Source of the DNA: Rhea pennata
Taxonomy: Eukaryota; Chordata; Aves; Rheiformes; Rheidae
Direction of reading: 5' to 3'
DNA: 64,000 bases
Assembly (NCBI RefSeq): GCF_028389875.1
Contig: NC_084663.1
Location: 170,974,301-171,038,300, forward strand
Each line of letters starts with the position of its first letter. Position 1 is the stretch's first letter. The position numbers and the translations under genes are program-made. Positions 27,716 to 40,800 of this stretch are shown piece after piece. A model generated the notes under the pieces. It ran no database searches and had not been told where the DNA came from. It worked only from the letters and a program-made list of their open reading frames with translations.

Positions 27716-28797
27716 ATAGAGTACATTTTTTGATTAAAGTGTTTTTTTCAGAAAAAAAATCCAATAAAATTGAGTGTTTTTGCAAAACCATACTAATTTG
27801 AACAAAACATATCCAGCTTTTTTTTTAATATTTGATGTGTTCTATCACTTTGATTTCATAATTTAAATTTTATTTTAAGGATTCTTTCATATTTTGAAAT
27901 AATTTTACGTTCATTTATGTTGTAATATTAATAATATGTAAGCTGTGAATGTCTTATTTACCTAACTATTGGAATATTCTATTGTCTATTTTATATTTTA
28001 ATGTTATGTTCATAATCATTAGTAGAAATATACTAAGCACTGACAAAAATATTTCTGTTTTGCTTTCTGACTTGAATGTTTACTCATAACAATAAAAGTT
28101 TGGCATAGTGACAAATAATGCACTACTATATGCTATGTAAAATTATGTAAAGGAATTAAAATGTAAATCAGAGTTTAAGTGAAATTCACAGTGAATATCT
28201 GAAATTCCAAAGATAAGTTGTTACAAAATCGTTTCATAATTTTATTACACTAATTTTAATATATTTTAGAATTGTATAACTTACAATCGTTTTCTGATAA
28301 CAGAAGAGCATTCTCTTTGGCAAAAATTTCAGAACTTTCTATTCTGAAATGAATCAAAAACAGATTGAAATGAACCATGAAATGAATATTCTGCTTCAAC
28401 AACCTTCATAGATTTTAAAGATATTTCCTGTAGGACAGACTACTGAAATTCTATTGTAAAATTTATTTATCCAAATTTTGTGCTAAGGAAACAACAGGAA
28501 AAGAACAGATGTGTTCCTGGCAAAGTTCATTTTTGCTATCCACCTAACGTTTACTATCTTGAAAGTATTTGACCTTTGTACAGGTGGTCATGCTCAAACT
28601 GAGGTATTTTATTTATGGAAGTCATCATAGGAAAGACAATTAAGTCACACATGGGTGAAAGCATTTGATATTTGTTTACATATATATATAATTTCTGTAA
28701 GAAAATCTAACATTTTAATGGACTAAATTAAAAAATAAATTGATATTGTGATATTTAGTATACAATTAAAATACATTTAATATACTGTATAATATCG

Positions 28798-28912
28798 GTA
28801 CACATACATATGTGTTTTTATCTGTGTATATGCATACATATATATGCGTGTATATATATACATATACACATCTATCTGTATATATGTATTCATACTTCCA
28901 CACACACACATA
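28798..28912. repeat. Degenerate TA/TG/CA simple-sequence tract
   Basis: Interrupted ATATAT, TGTATA and CACACA blocks over about 115 bases. It reads as an old, mutated dinucleotide repeat; the 69-codon frame across it is a chance product. Confidence 0.85.
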
Positions 28913-29730
28913 TTACATAAGTACAGGTATAATTACATTTACCAAAATGCTGGTCACATTGAAAGAAGCAGAAAAGACTAAAGAAGCTGTAACTGGGAGT
29001 AAAAGTACAAATAATTTCTAATAGATGTGTTGAGACTTCCACTGTGTTTTTTGTCTCCTTAAGAGGTTACAATAGTTCAAACCGGCCTTGGTACAAATAT
29101 CCACAGTTTTTCAAGGATCCAAAGTCTGACCGTGATTACTCCAGTCTTTCCAATAAGTTAAAATCTGGAGTGCAATCGTGTTTTATGGCACTGTTACAAA
29201 AGAGTTGTACAGAAAGGTTGCCAACCCTGGGCCCGTGCTCAAATTCCATTTTAAATAACCTGGTTGCTCTGCTCTTCTGCCTTTCTGTCAACTGCAGTGC
29301 AGATGATTAGAGGAGCACAGCGCCCTGTTCTGGAGTTTCGCACTTTGCACTGAGACATCTGCTATGTCTCGCGCTGGAGGTGACTGCATTTGGATGCTAG
29401 AATGTGGGAGAGTTCCAAATCCCTTGTCAGTTTGTAAAGTACTGGCGGATGTTTCAGAATGAAAGGCAGAATTTAAATGTAAAATTACTATCTTAACACT
29501 CAAGCTTTCTTTCAATTTATCAACTCAATGTTAAGTGGATCTAAATCACTTTTTTTTTTACAGACTCCATTGAGCGGTTTTATAAACACAGGCTTTAAGG
29601 GGCTTTTTAAATGTGTAGCTTTTATTTGTATAGCTAGAAAGATTTATTATGATCTGGAATCCGTTAAATAATATTCAAGTATTTTGAATAGGCATGAGGC
29701 ATATCCACAAGACTGGCTTGAAGAAGTCAT

Positions 29731-29760
29731 AGTAGTAGAAGTAGAAAGTAGTAGTAGTAG
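29731..29760. repeat. Imperfect (TAG)n trinucleotide repeat
   Basis: About ten TAG-like triplets with two GAAG interruptions. On the - strand this gives the serine/threonine-like runs of a short chance frame. Confidence 0.85.
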
Positions 29761-30892
29761 AAATTCAGGAGCTGCAGAGCTCAGCGCTGCAGCAGGCCAA
29801 GGTGGCTGCACAGCTCCGAGGGCAGAACAGGCTCCCATCCATCGTTCCTAAGTGCTATGTAACTATTTACTAAGACAAGCCTGAGTGCCTGAATCATTAG
29901 GCTATACAAATACAACAAGATCATTACCACTCATTCCTTTAATCACTCTATTAAAAACAAAAGAGAAAGCCACTGTGGGTATTTTAAGGAGATCGATCTA
30001 TGGACATGCACTGCGCGTATTCAGAATATGCCTGCCGGAGTCATTTTCTCTTGAGAGGACTTAGATGATACTCCTTGTAGTTTCTTGGTCCCAAATTGAC
30101 TTACATAACAGATAGAGCCCACCTGCCCAGGGCAGAGCACTCTGAGCCTGCACATGAGCAGCACTTATGCCCCTGCAGAAAATTCAGATTAAAATTGACA
30201 ATTACCTATTAAATTTAGATGGCATTTAGGTAAAGTCTTTTTGGACTTATGCACCTAATATCAGCCTATAACTTTATTTAAGAGCTGAAGTCATTCATCT
30301 GATTCTGAGCATAAATCTCAATAGATCTGTAAAGGACTTAGGCATTTAAGCCCAGCTTACTCGCCTTAATATTACTTTTACAGTTTAATTTAGCCCAACT
30401 TAATTTATCAGCAAAGTTCTTGATTCAGAAATTCAAAGAACTCTCAAAATCAAAAGTTTGATTATGAGAGTAAATACCACAAAAGGGTTGAGCAGCTGAG
30501 ACTATGCCTACAGCAGCAGAGGATTCGTACACTCAGTGGTCCTTCATTGCTCTCTCCTGAGCACTGGTCAAAGAAGTCCTGCAAAACCCAGAAATAGCAT
30601 TATTGAGACACTTTTCTTATTTGAAGTTAAGCTCAGTTATTCCATGAACAGTTCTGAAATTCTGGCTTTTTGAATTGGCTTCTTGTTTGCTTATATTCAG
30701 AAATTTCTGAATTCTCGATGAAAAAAAAAAAGTATTTTCCATTTTCCAACTAATTATCTTTATGAGCCAAAAGATGATTTGGAAATAAACTTGGTTTAAT
30801 TTTATTTGTTTGACAGTCTCAGCAAAGACCTAGCAACACTGATTTTAAGGTATTTCATTACCTTGACTCACTTTTGGGTCATTTGATGCACA

Positions 30893-31063
30893 ACATGGGG
30901 CTGAGAGAGCTGGAACTGTTCAGCCTGGAGAAGAGAAGACTCAGGGTGATCTTGCCAATGTTTATGAATTACTGATGGAGGAGGGTAAACAAGAGTCAGT
31001 CTTTTCTCAGTGGTGCCCAGTGACAGGAAAAGAGGCAATGAGCACAAACTGAAATACGGTTAT
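30893..31063 (+). mobile_element. CR1 LINE fragment, 3' coding region
   Basis: The segment GAACTGTTCAGCCTGGAGAA followed by GAGAAGACTCAGGGTGATCT matches the end of the CR1 reverse transcriptase ORF. Further along, TCAGTGGTGCCCAGTGACAG and AGGCAATGAGCACAAACTGA also match CR1. It is in sense orientation on the + strand, truncated at both ends, and carries stops and small deletions. Confidence 0.88.
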
Positions 31064-34000
31064 ATTCTTCAATAGGGATTAAGTTGCATTTTTTTTCCTT
31101 AGGGATTTTTTACTTATTATTAATTGAGGAACTCAGGGCACGGGTAAATATGAAGCCATGATCTCTCAAGATTTCCTTTTCTGAAGAATTATTTTCTGTA
31201 ACTTGTTTAAATAAAATGAAAGTAGTGTTTCTTTTAGAAGATAAAAAGCAAAATAATGCCTTATTTGTAAAGTGACATTAGTAATAACGTATACACTTTT
31301 CTCCATTTTGTCCCATTAACAATTGTAGGCATTTACAGTGACCTTGAAGTGCTTATTTTGTTGTTCAGAAACCTTTGATTTTGCTGAGCTTCTTAAAAAG
31401 CAGGAAGGAAGTTGTGAGACATGCATACATATACATACAGATGTCAAGTACAGTTAAGGAAGATAAGCAGATGCATTCCTTAATAGCAATTAAATAAGAG
31501 GAGGGAGCACACTGTCCACTTCAGTTAAGAATATTCTCTTCAAGATTCCTTACCTGTCAAGGGATGTCAGTTCCTTTTTTTACTAACGTTTCTTCTAAAT
31601 TATTCTGCAATCTATATTTCTATTTAAATTATTAAATTATGTATAGCACATAGAAAATAACACCAGACCTCTGTGTAATATACTATTAGAGATTTGCAGC
31701 TGCAACTGAAGTATAAGAACTTAAAGTCTGTGACTTACTTTGTTCTAACAAGCACAGAATGGTCACTGCCAAAATATTTTCACATATTTGAAAATATTAA
31801 AATCAAGTTATGGCACACTGGAACTCCGCAACATCTCTTACATGCGACACTCCTTTCATTACATCCCAGAATCAGATTTTTCTATTTTATATAGGGCTAT
31901 CATGGAGCTGAATAATCTTTGTACTGTTATCCATTACTACCCCCTTAAGGATTTTTCCTAGTTATAGGAGAACATACTAGCCTTTATAAAGTTCACACTG
32001 CTGATTGCAGACCACATGATTCATTTCCATCATACAGTTTTGAATTCTAACATTATTCTCCAGTATGTTTACATACTCTGTTTCATATCCAGTTCACTAA
32101 ATATATACTACGTTTAATCAGTCAAGGCCATTGTAAAAGTGCTCAACAGACTCAGGTGCATAATAGAAAGATCTTTGCGAGACCTTACATGACATGATCT
32201 TCCAACTTCATGGAGACAGCTAATATTTAAGGATGATTTTTTTTTTAAACTAAATGGGTCAAAGGGGTCACATGTTTTAGTACAAAAATCTTGGTAATTT
32301 GTATTGTGGCTGCTACATGGGTGGCTCACTTGGTTACTGAAACTGAAGCAGAAAGACCCTCTTAAAAAGGCTGTAGACTAAAATGTTAGTTTCTGAGGTA
32401 GCTACTTGCTATGTAAGAGGTTATTCCATAGTCCTTGGAAAACTGCTTTAAAAAACAGTAGCCTTGGAATCATGGCATGTGGACCGAGTAACATGAGAAT
32501 ACTACAGGGTGCCACAAGATTTCTCAATGGCTTTCTATTGCCACGTGCGTGTTAGGTATGCATTGGGCACTTTGTGATGGTGTGGATCACCCAGAGGTCT
32601 ATATTTTAATATCCTTATTGGGCACTAGAGAGTATTTCAAATGGAGGGTCTCATTCATTTCTTCCAAAATGAATCTAGTTTGTAACCACTGAAATTTCTT
32701 TGAGAACCAAACAAACTCCCAGTAAGTGAAGATAATTAATGATTTTACTTTGAAACAATCTAATCAAAGCCAAACTGCTGTAGACAGAGTCATAACATTT
32801 TTCTTCAAGAAAACTGATTTGTGAGACTGAACATTTAGATACTGAGTAGCCCGTCTCAGCTCATCCTGATTTGATCCTCATATGCTTTTGCTATTTTTTA
32901 TACCCATCCTCAGTCTTCTCTCTACTTTTTGTATAATTCCTTTTTAAATTTTCAGATTATTAAAGTGTCTCCACACTTGCATTTAAGGAGAAAAATGCAA
33001 TTTTAATTCTGATTTTTCATTGCATATCTGTGTATTGAGTTTGTTTGGTTGGAGGAAGCTTTTTTAACAGATATTGTAAGGTTCCAAGAGACTATAACAT
33101 CTGGAAAACTTTGTCTGAGTTAGAGTAAACAATATACCCCCTCGCCCACACAGGTATCACAGAATCAGAGAATGTGTCCAGAAAATCTAGGGATGAGATC
33201 CAATATTGGAAATAATTACTAATTATGTTATGAACACTTATTTGAAGTGTATAAGAAATGAGATGCTGGTACAATTCCTCGTCTTCTGACTGATAAAAAC
33301 AGCTACCAACGTGTGAAAAGATTTCTGTTATTTCTGTCATTTTTTCACACATTTATTCACAGAGGAGTTAATCTGTTTTCATGTCAGCTATTTCCTCTTC
33401 TCAGTACAAATAATGTGATGATAAACTCTGTTCAGTCTTGCTCCTAAATCAATAGAAGTAGGAACATCAAACATGTCAGAGCTAAAAACTAGCCAAGAAA
33501 ACTAGGAATAGTGAGTCATAGCAGAGCTAGTATATGGGAGAACCATATACCCTGTACTGTCTTATCTATCACTAGGATCCAGATGTGTAAAATAGCTTAA
33601 AATACCACAACTACAGTAATGACTTTTGCTTTGTTAAAGAGTGAAGTGTTTTATAGTATCTATTTTTTTTAGTACAAAAAACATACTTGCTTAGGGTGTA
33701 CATTGAACTGTGCATACACTGAACAGCTGCACAACTCTGGTTTGTGCAGCCAGCCAGCTCCATGAAGGGAAGCAGCACAGTCACATTGCCACATTAGGGA
33801 GATTGGCCCTTGTGCATGGCATGGTTAATTAGCCTGAAATCATCCCCAAACAAAGCCTGTTGAACCACTTGCCAGATCTGTCATTGCCACTGCTAAGCCA
33901 TGGCTTATAGCTATACCAGCTCAGAGCACAGTGAAGGATTGGCATATCCATACAGTCACAGGTGAAGGGCAGAAGGGCTCAAATATGTTTTTCCCGTCTG

Positions 34001-34229
34001 ATCTCACTTGTGAAAGGTCACATAGATTGACCTAGCCAGTTCTGCTTCAAGATAAATACCCACTCTTGAAAATTAAAACTTTAGAGAAATCTCCAATCTA
34101 GATTTAAAAATTGGAAATGATGCCACACTTCTTCAGTGGGTGAATCTAGCTACTGATTATTTCACTGATCTTGGGGGGGGGGGGAGAAAAAATGTGCTTT
34201 ATTTTTAGCTTGAATTTTTAACTTTATCT
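31064..34229. other. Intergenic, no gene recognised
   Basis: AT-rich sequence with only short chance frames. A single CACGTG E-box is at 32542-32547. A CR1-like phrase (ATCACAGAATCAGAGAATG) near 33157 is not followed by CR1 sequence. Confidence 0.65.
34173..34184. repeat. G homopolymer, 12 bases
   Basis: Twelve consecutive guanines followed by a short A run. It is noted because runs like this commonly cause sequencing and assembly length errors. Confidence 0.9.
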
Positions 34230-34880
34230 TTTTGACGGAGGAGCTTGTCAGACCTTTGACTGCTGGACTGAACAGGCCTTTGCTGTTTGTCCTGCTTTTG
34301 TGTACTGTGACGAAGTTATCCTTGAGTCATCACGTTGATAAACTAAGTAGATTGAACTCCTGGAGGCTTTCCAGGTCTTTAATGATTCCCATGGCTTTTC
34401 TTTGACCCTTCTCCAAATTATGCACATCCATCATGAATTCTGAATGCTAGAAATGGACACACTATTCCAGTAGCAATTGCTTCTTTTCCAAATGCAGAAA
34501 TGACACACCTTCCACTCCTGTCCACTGGGTATACCTAAGGATAGCATTTGCCATTTTGTCCATATGGTCTCAGCGGTGGGCTAGAGCAAGCCCTCTTTGG
34601 AATCATGGCTTCACAGGAAAGTCTTCACTCCCATTTCTATGGTTTATATTTTTATTCCTAGATGTTAGAGTATCTATGTGGCTGCACAGAAATAGCATTT
34701 GTTTATCTATTCTTGCTTATCAGGTATCCTGGACACTCTATACCATTGACTTATCTCTTCTTAATTTTCCACTCATGTTATCTTTATGCCATCACCAAAC
34801 TTTGTTAGACATGATGTTATGTGCCTTTCCACAGTCGTTGATGAAAATGTTCAATTTTATAGAACAAAAGTAATTCCTCT
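34230..34880 (-). mobile_element. Old CR1-like LINE relic, antisense
   Basis: The + strand reads as the reverse complement of the CR1/L3-like reverse transcriptase end. Phrases such as TCCAGGTCTTTAATGATTCC, CTTTGACCCTTCTCCA, GGACACACTATTCCAGTA and CCTAAGGATAGCATTTGCCA follow the order expected for a - strand element. Divergence is high and indels are frequent, so this is an ancient amniote-age copy. Resemblance may continue weakly to about 35300 (a piece near 35300-35320), but I could not set the boundary. The 105-codon + strand frame here is a chance product. Confidence 0.6.
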
Positions 34881-36975
34881 GGCAATCAAACAAGACAAAG
34901 ATATGCTTTCAGTTACAAATACATATGGAGATTTATCATTAAAACAATTTTTAGTCAATGTACTGTGTGCTATGTTGAATAATTTTTCTATAGTTTGTAA
35001 ATGAAGATGTCATGCAAGTACCAAGGCAAACATCTTACAGAAGTTTGGCAGTTTGTCAGCTGAAGTTGGATCTTCATTCAAGAAGTCCAATAACTTTGAA
35101 AAGACCTGATTCTCTTAAAAACTGTTTTGATTGGAGTTAATGATATCAGTCTTCCTTAATTCTTGTTAATTAGTGCATGTAAACTCTTTTGTTATTTTCC
35201 TTAGACTGTGATCTGGCTGCCAAACCTGCTGTTTCCAAATCCCTTCATTTTATGTTGTAAAATAATGGCAGAATATTAGTTTCTACCTAGTCTATCTAGA
35301 CTTACTGAAAAGCAATGCCAGAGGCTCTTCATACTGCTCTTAAAAAGTGGTTGGTTGCAAGATATACAGACCTTAAAAACATGCGACTTCAGCACCTGTT
35401 AACTATCCTTACCACCACTGGAGGATACCACTGGAATCATCACCACCTGACAGGAAAACATAAATCATTTTTTTCCTCAACTCATAGTACAGAACAGAAA
35501 CACTTATTGATTGCTTCTGCTTTTTTTTTGTTTGAACTTTCACATTTACATCAGGATTACCTAGCCTTTGCTATTGTTAGTATTAGTTTTCATTTCATGT
35601 ACTTCAAAAACATTTTACTGTCTTTAACCCAGATAGTTATAGGCTTCCTCTTTCATTCTTTTTCTTCTCTCATTTTTCAAAATGGATGAATGTTGTTGTT
35701 ATAGGTGACTATGGAACAAAACAACACTAAAAGTTTTCCAGGGTTTATTTTGTAAACATGTATTCAAGGATCTGAAGTGACATATTCGTAAGAAAGGAAT
35801 TCTCTATGTTATTTCTAACCTTTGCCTTGCAAGTAAGGCTTTACTTCATAGGGCTGAATCTCTTGACTGCCTGTGGTTACAGACGAAATATGCACAACTG
35901 CTAAGACAAAATTTTTTGGCTTCAACTGATTTTGTTTGAATATTGTCAGCTGATCTTTTTCTCTACCATGCTGATACCTCTGCAGATCCCATCCTTTTTT
36001 TCTTAAGACTCTTGGACACCCCACCAGAACCCATTATGAAATAAGTTTGAATACTAATGCTTTTCTCATAGTTTTTCCCTTCTACAAATCAAAGTCTCCA
36101 GCACATTTGTTCTTGTATGCATTGCCCAAAGCTTTATATAATTCTGCATTCGCATCTTTGCTCCAAATTTTCCTTATATCTGTTAAGACTTCCTTTGAAC
36201 TTGCCAGGTTGTCCTATTAGCCTTCATGACTAACTAATCTTGACTTCATGATTCCCAGCCACCTCTGCATGCCTGTAACTCTCTTCTGTGTCAGAGCAAG
36301 TCAGTCTGCTTGCTCGGATCCCCTTTATATCTGTTCCCCTCAGATTTTTTAAAAATAGTGTTTACCACAGCATCCAAGTACACTACTCAGCAAACCTTGC
36401 TAAACTGATTTCTTCACCTAATTCTGCATGCTGAGAATTATTATCCACTTCTTTTGTATTATTATTTGTGCATAGGTTATCATGGTTTTGAACTGGATGG
36501 GACAAGGAATCTAGTTTATGCATATTTGCAGGAGTTATATCTTTCTCTACAGAAATATCTCTTGTATAGGCATTTCCATTTGCTTTTATTCCTGTTCTGA
36601 ATCTGTTGGACTGGGTCTGCACTTGATAAAATTGCTAAAGGGATTATTCAGTGGCTGGTAGACATCCAGTGGTGATGCAGCTAAAATAACATCAGAAGCC
36701 ACAACTTTATTTAGGAAAATAAATTCGTTATTAGATGTATTTGTTTTTTAATGCACGTTGTTACCATCTGGCTTTAACTAAAATTGTCATGTATTTTTGC
36801 ATGTTTTATATTTCCTCCTAGATTTTTCAGCTTTGGGAAAACAGGGAGAGATTTGTGAGCATTAGAGGAGAACTTCTGCTTTCCGTCTACTATATAGCTA
36901 TAGATCCTTCGTACGGGCTTTCCCCTAAATTGATTGAAGTAGGAGCATTGCATGTAGCAGAGCCAAAATGTGATA
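34881..36975. other. Intergenic, possible weak LINE remnants
   Basis: No gene recognised. Parts of 35150-35700 and 36060-36310 have the pyrimidine-rich look of antisense LINE sequence continuing from the relic before it, but similarity is too weak to call. The 124-codon frame at 35315-35689 has no recognisable domain. Confidence 0.5.
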
Positions 36976-37800
36976 TTGAATCATAGAGCAATTTAGGTTG
37001 GAAGACACCTCAGAGATCACCTAATCAAGCCTCCACTCAAAATATTTCCAACTTCAAAGTTGGATCAGGGTGCTCTGCTCTGGCCTTCACCTGCATATCT
37101 GCAGTTATGGACATTCTAGATTACCTAGTTCATCAGTTTCATGACGGGATTTTTTTTTTCATTTAATCTAGTTGGAATCTCCCTTGCTGCAACTTGTGGC
37201 CATTGCCCCTTGTCTTTTCTTGGTGCTTGTCTGACAGGAGTTTGGCTCCATCTTCTCTGTAACTCTCTATTAGGTCTCCAAAGACAGTAATTTGCCCCAC
37301 TCCTGGCCAGGTCCTCTCTTTTTCAGGCTGAACAAACCCAGCTCCCCCTGGCTTTCCTTGTGCACCATGTTCTGCAGCCCCTGACTGTGTTTGTCCCCTT
37401 CTGCTTGGTTCTTTCCAGTTTGTCAAAATCAGACCCAGCACTCCAGATGTGGTCTCACAGGCACCAAAGGGAAGAATCACTTTCCCAAGCCCACCAGCTA
37501 TGCTCTTACTAATGGAGCCCAGTCTGAGATTAGCCTTCACTGCTGCCAGGGTGCGTTGCTGGCCCATATTGAACTTGTCCACCAGGACTTTAAGTGCTTT
37601 TTGCAGAGATACTTTCTGCTTGGTTGACCCCCAGCCTGCACTGCTGCGTGGGGTTATTCTTCCCCAGGTACAGGACACTTCTTTTTCATGTTTGAGCTTG
37701 GTCAGGAGTTCCCTTTTGAGCCAAGCTGGCCTCCTGCCACACTTGCTCCATTTAAGGTACATTGAGATGGACCTCTTGTGCTTTCAGGAATTGTCGGTTG
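36976..37800 (-). mobile_element. CR1 LINE, 3' part with ORF2 remnant
   Basis: The + strand begins with the reverse-complement CR1 terminus (GAATCATAGAGCAATTTAGG then TTGGAAGACACCTCAGAGAT) and continues through the reverse complement of the C-terminal reverse-transcriptase region. On the - strand a 199-codon open frame (37762-37163) contains segments recognisable as CR1 ORF2, for example ALKVLVDKFNMGQQRTLAAV near its middle. The remnant matches the family only in patches, with likely frameshifts before and after, so it is not a functional protein. About 0.8 kb is kept, long for the fragments in this window. Confidence 0.88.
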
Positions 37801-40800
37801 GTGATCATGACCATGTGAGTGAGAGCTTGTCATGCAAGCCACTGCTGAAGATTTAGCAAGATGAAAAATTGCAGTTTATACTAGTGTTCCCTATTCCACT
37901 TCAGGCAAAATCAGCCAGGTAAACTGCTTAAACTATATAAACTAGTCCAAGTAAGTTTGCCTGAAATGGGTTAAGGAGTACTCACAAATCATTTGACTAG
38001 CTGGATATAGGGCAATCAATGGCATAAATATGGTAAAAAACAGCTGGAAAGGAAAAAAAAATTTTTTTGAATATATGCCTCCAGCCCAAGCTCAAATCTG
38101 CAATATTTAAAATCAGATTGGAAAGGTTGATTTGGCTCCAACTAATGTGACCATTTTTGAAGTTATCACCTAGAAAAAAAAAAGATTATACACATCTATA
38201 TGTGTGCAGTGCTTGAACAAACAATTTTAAATCCATGTTGATACCTGAGATATCCTCGGCACTGTTGGATACCTAAATCAAAGAAATTTAAATGAAAGGG
38301 TAAGGTTTAGGCCTCACTTAAAAAATCTATAGCTACTCATTCTTGAAACCCGTCTTCATCCACTAGGAGTATCTTGATAATCTCAATGCCTTTTCTTGAC
38401 ACTGTTTCATTTTCCATTAAGTACTTAAATATTATTTCACCTAGGAAAAGAAAAGGTTATGAAAGTAATTATAAACATAGCTTTTAGGCCATTCGGATGG
38501 GAGCTAGGAGTCAAAATATTCTGAGGTAAGGGTGACAAGAATTCACATCTACATGATATGGATCATGGGATAACCTCCATGATCCTCAAGGGGCATCACT
38601 TCTTCATTTCTTATTCTGTGGATAAAATCCTGAAAACACTAGCAAAATAAAATGCAACCAAAACTAATTTTCAAATATAAATTAAAATTCCAGTTAACTT
38701 AAAACACATACCTGACAAATAAACCAGCTGATGGAGAAAAATGTTATTCAGGTCCAGCCTTATATTTATTGTAACAGCTTTTATAAAAAACAAACACAAA
38801 TAAATTATAAACATCAATGCTTTGGAAAACAGCTAAATGCAGCAAATTTTCTCTCTATTTCAAATACACACACTTCCTTTTTTTCAGTCAATCCTCAGCT
38901 AAATATTCAAATGTTCCCTCTATTGTTTGGTTTTTTATAATGATTTTACCATTGTTAAGTCTCCTCCCCATTACTGGAAGTAACATTTCATTTTTCCCTC
39001 TCTTCAAACATCCTCATCTGCGGATGAGCAGGATACAGAAAAAGGCACACCTATTTACTGAATCTAAACATGCCGGAGTTATCACGACATCTTCAAAGTG
39101 CTCCTCTTCCTTCCACTCTGTCCCCCACCCTTCTTGCCACATACAAATTACAATTGCTTTTGATGTCAAAGTGTCTGGATTCCTGGTTCTAGTGTCAACC
39201 ACGATGTAGGATACTTAAAAGAAAAATTGAAAGAGGAAGAACAAGTCAGATGAGGTCTACTTTTTGTTCTAGGAAACCTTGAGAACATGAATCACTTTAG
39301 ACATAGGAATAATCCAATTAAAATCAGGGGTTTAAAACCATTCATCTTAAGAAGTTGAGAAAACATCTTACAAGATCAAGAACTAGGAGGTAAAACCTAG
39401 GTCCATGTTTTTTGTGTACGTGGTATAACTCAGTGCTTTGAGCTGCCCTAGATATCAGAAGTGAATAGATGTTCATAGGCACACTAATCAGATAATCAGC
39501 CATGCTAAAGCCCAAACGGTGGATTTCGGCTGCCTAAACACAGGTGGCCAGTGTAATTTGAGATGTCCTACACCCGGCCTGCTCTCCCACGAGTTTTAGT
39601 TCATATTTCCAGCCCCATCACTGTCTCTTAGATGTTCATGACAAGACAGCTAAATCCCTCCAGAGTGTATTATTCCTGCCAGAGTTTCATGCTAATGCAG
39701 CCACACTGCAAGAGCTACCTGCAGTAATTCATTTAAAGCTAGCTCAAGTGCTGATATGTGACTCAGAATTGTGAAGTGTGTATGCATAATGTAAGATCTG
39801 AGCATCATTTAGCCACCTAAGACCAAAACTGCCTTCCTGAAAATCTTAAGTTGCTACTTAGTCCTGAAAGGGTCTAAATTCTATATTTTTTCTTATTAAA
39901 TTGCATTAGAAATTCCTGAGATAAGATTCCAGGATGTGGGATGTGTAAGTTTGCACTCTTTCAAATCAAAGAAGTCGTAACACAAGGTTTTGTGCTATGA
40001 GCCACCAGCCTATTGTGCATTTTGAATACTGTTCTTTTTAAGAAAGGATAGTTTAGAGGAAACAATAGTGCAGATCTACATCTGGATATCCCTCAGAGCA
40101 AAGAGGCTTTCAGGCTCACCTCAGGACTGACAGAGACCTCAGTGTATAGCCTAGAGATAGACGCCTAAACCCAGGCAAAAGAGCAAGACAGTCATACTTT
40201 TCCTCCACAGTGTTTCCTGTTAGATGCTTTAGCAGATCTGCTCAGTGTGATGGGTGGTGAGACATCTGTTCTTGGGCACTTTCCTGGAACCTCTCCTGCA
40301 GATCCCCCACCTATTGACCAACCTAGCAGGTCTACATTCATAGTGACATTGGGGATATGGTCCCACATGCCTAGGTCTGTACCAGTGAATTTCCATGATA
40401 GTCTGCTTCTAAGTACACACAGAATTGTTACCATTTTGGTAAAGTTGAGCAGCTCAGCATGTAACTCATCTTTATATATAAGTGGAATCTTTAAATTAAG
40501 CCTTCCTCTATTTTCCCAGGCAGCCCAATCTGGCAGGTAGATTCGGAGCACACATAACACATCTAGGGCTTGTACTCTATGCAGAATACAGAAGCTATGA
40601 CCACCTTCCTTCTAAAATTCAAAACCAGATTATTTTCTATTCAGCAAAGGGTATTTATTATTTGAAACAAAGTTATTTCCTGGCTTCCTCCATTCCAGAA
40701 CTTTATACAGTAATTCAAAAGATATAATATCCTCTAAAAAGGGGGAAAAAACTTTTCAAACCTCAGTTTGTCGATTCTCACTTCTAAATGATGTACCAGA

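Larger units (their letters stand above)
26276..30892. other. Intergenic, AT-rich with dinucleotide repeats
   Basis: No gene recognised. The stretch is strongly AT-rich, with CA and TA microsatellites and an inverted repeat near 27.7 kb. The short frames found here (for example 29044-29310) have no recognisable domain. A further AATAAA at about 28091 could in principle serve a longer EDNRB transcript. Confidence 0.65.

Noticed and set aside
33157..33240. CR1-like phrase ATCACAGAATCAGAGAATG
   Set aside because: The sequence after it does not follow CR1, so the match is too short to support an element.
39531..40175. Repeated phrase GCCTAAACACAGG / GCCTAAACCCAGG as the ends of one element
   Set aside because: Two 13-base matches 630 bases apart in direct orientation are too short to define an LTR or other element.
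40192..40560. 122-codon - strand frame
   Set aside because: No recognisable domain, no flanking splice sites in a consistent phase, and composition like the surrounding non-coding DNA.
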